From Craterilacuibacter sp. RT1T (lineage in GTDB: Bacteria; Pseudomonadota; Gammaproteobacteria; Burkholderiales; Chromobacteriaceae): a DNA stretch of 64,000 nucleotides. The notes below the pieces were generated by a model. It made no database searches. It worked only from the letters and a program-made list of their open reading frames with translations, and was not told the origin of the DNA. This document shows, piece by piece, positions 63,536 to 64,000 of the stretch; position 1 is the stretch's first letter, and the number at the start of each line of letters is the position of its first letter. The stretch lies in NCBI RefSeq assembly GCF_023502145.1, contig NZ_JAMFLI010000001.1, positions 620,001-684,000 of the forward strand, written 5' to 3'. A program made the position numbers and the translations under genes.

Positions 63536-64000
63536 CGGTTCGCCCCGTATCAAATCCTGCAATGCAATAAGCCAGATAAAAACGCCACAGCCTGATAAAT
63601 GCCTCGTCAAAACCCTGGGCATGTATGCGCGGCAACTGCTCCTCGAATTGCGTATGCCAGCGGCGCAGCGTTTCGGCGTAGTCGGCACCGAAGCGGTAGT
63701 CGTCGGTAAGGTTCAGCCCGGCGCGGCCAATTTCACGCTTGAGTGCAGCGGGGCTTGGCAGCATGCCGCCGGGGAAGATGTATTGCTGGATAAAATCGGT
63801 GCCTTTGCGATAACGGGCAAAGTATTCGTCGCCTATGGTAATGACCTGCACCAGTGCGCTGGCGCCTGGCTTTAAGCGTTCGCGCAAAGTGGCGAAATAG
63901 CTGGGCCACCAGCGCTCGCCCACTGCCTCCAGCATTTCAATCGATACGATATGGTCGAACTGGCCGCCCACATCGCGATAATCGGTCAGGCTCAGGCTGG
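63504..64000 (-). CDS. cfa: Cyclopropane-fatty-acyl-phospholipid synthase, C-terminal part (5' end outside window)
   Basis: The frame is open from 64000 and encodes the last 165 residues: FDHIVSIEMLEAVGERWWPSYF, then QVITIGDEYFARYRKGTDFIQQYIFPGGMLPS, RWHTQFEEQLPRI and FIRLWRFYLAYCIAGF. These are the C-terminal CFAS motifs (catalytic Glu in SIEM and bicarbonate-binding residues in the FIQQYIFPGG loop). It methylenates unsaturated phospholipid acyl chains with S-adenosylmethionine. It is the most upstream gene of the operon visible here; the promoter and further genes lie beyond the window. Confidence 0.9.
   Translation of the reverse strand, partial: SLSLTDYRDVGGQFDHIVSIEMLEAVGERWWPSYFATLRERLKPGASALVQVITIGDEYFARYRKGTDFIQQYIFPGGMLPSPAALKREIGRAGLNLTDDYRFGADYAETLRRWHTQFEEQLPRIHAQGFDEAFIRLWRFYLAYCIAGFDTGRTDVCQLEIHRS

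Overview
The window is about 64 kb of GC-rich chromosome from a betaproteobacterium, most likely a member of the Neisseriales (Chromobacteriaceae/Vogesella type). That placement rests on gene content (245-aa MetN, second IF-1, adenosylcobalamin-dependent RNR, class I PHA genes with a PhaF-like phasin) and on protein similarity by eye; no database search was possible. I see no phage, integrase, insertion sequence or CRISPR array. There is one tRNA (Ala, GGC) and one 150-bp dispersed repeat present twice.

Layout. 1-7141: end of a Kch-type K+ channel, an orphan protein, an endonuclease/phosphatase-family protein, the metNIQ methionine importer behind a highly structured leader RNA, a CHAD protein, infA behind a second structured leader, a hydroxyacid reductase and a small HTH protein. 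7145-18862: dnaE, an entericidin-like lipoprotein, a ChaN-like protein, a DUF2062 protein, a FAD dehydrogenase, a cyclase-family enzyme, rraA and the B12-dependent nrdJ. 18912-22583: a secreted trypsin-like protease, an Asr-like acid-shock protein, rstB, rstA and tRNA-Ala, with a near-consensus RstA box upstream of asr. 22660-32000: sdaA, a UDG-family protein, a very large hybrid kinase overlapping an HD-GYP response regulator, a lipoprotein, an isochorismatase-family hydrolase and a GNAT protein.

32091-49669 is a storage-lipid region: phaA, phaC, a catalytically degenerate HD-GYP protein, hrpA, an FFLEELY-motif protein, a PHA-system protein, a wax-ester synthase/DGAT, a TPR-like protein, a TetR regulator, a patatin-like lipase, a PhaF-like phasin, a two-domain fatty acyl-CoA reductase and a second lipase. 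Together these could make and mobilise both PHA and wax esters or triacylglycerol.

49718-58278: nitroreductase, LD-carboxypeptidase, cysDN (sulfate activation), ahpC-ahpF (peroxide defence) and tyrS. 58447-64000: a b-type cytochrome, then a tightly overlapping minus-strand operon (cfa, chalcone-isomerase-like, MFS, DUF3833 lipoprotein, SDR, SnoaL-like) ending in a MerR/B12 regulator that keeps the full CarH/LitR cobalamin-photoreceptor signature. This is probably a light-responsive membrane-lipid operon whose promoter lies beyond the window.

The best candidates for undescribed biology are the metNIQ leader (three-way junction whose closing helix excludes a terminator), the infA leader, the combined wax/PHA locus and the dispersed repeat whose ends supply stop codons to neighbouring genes.
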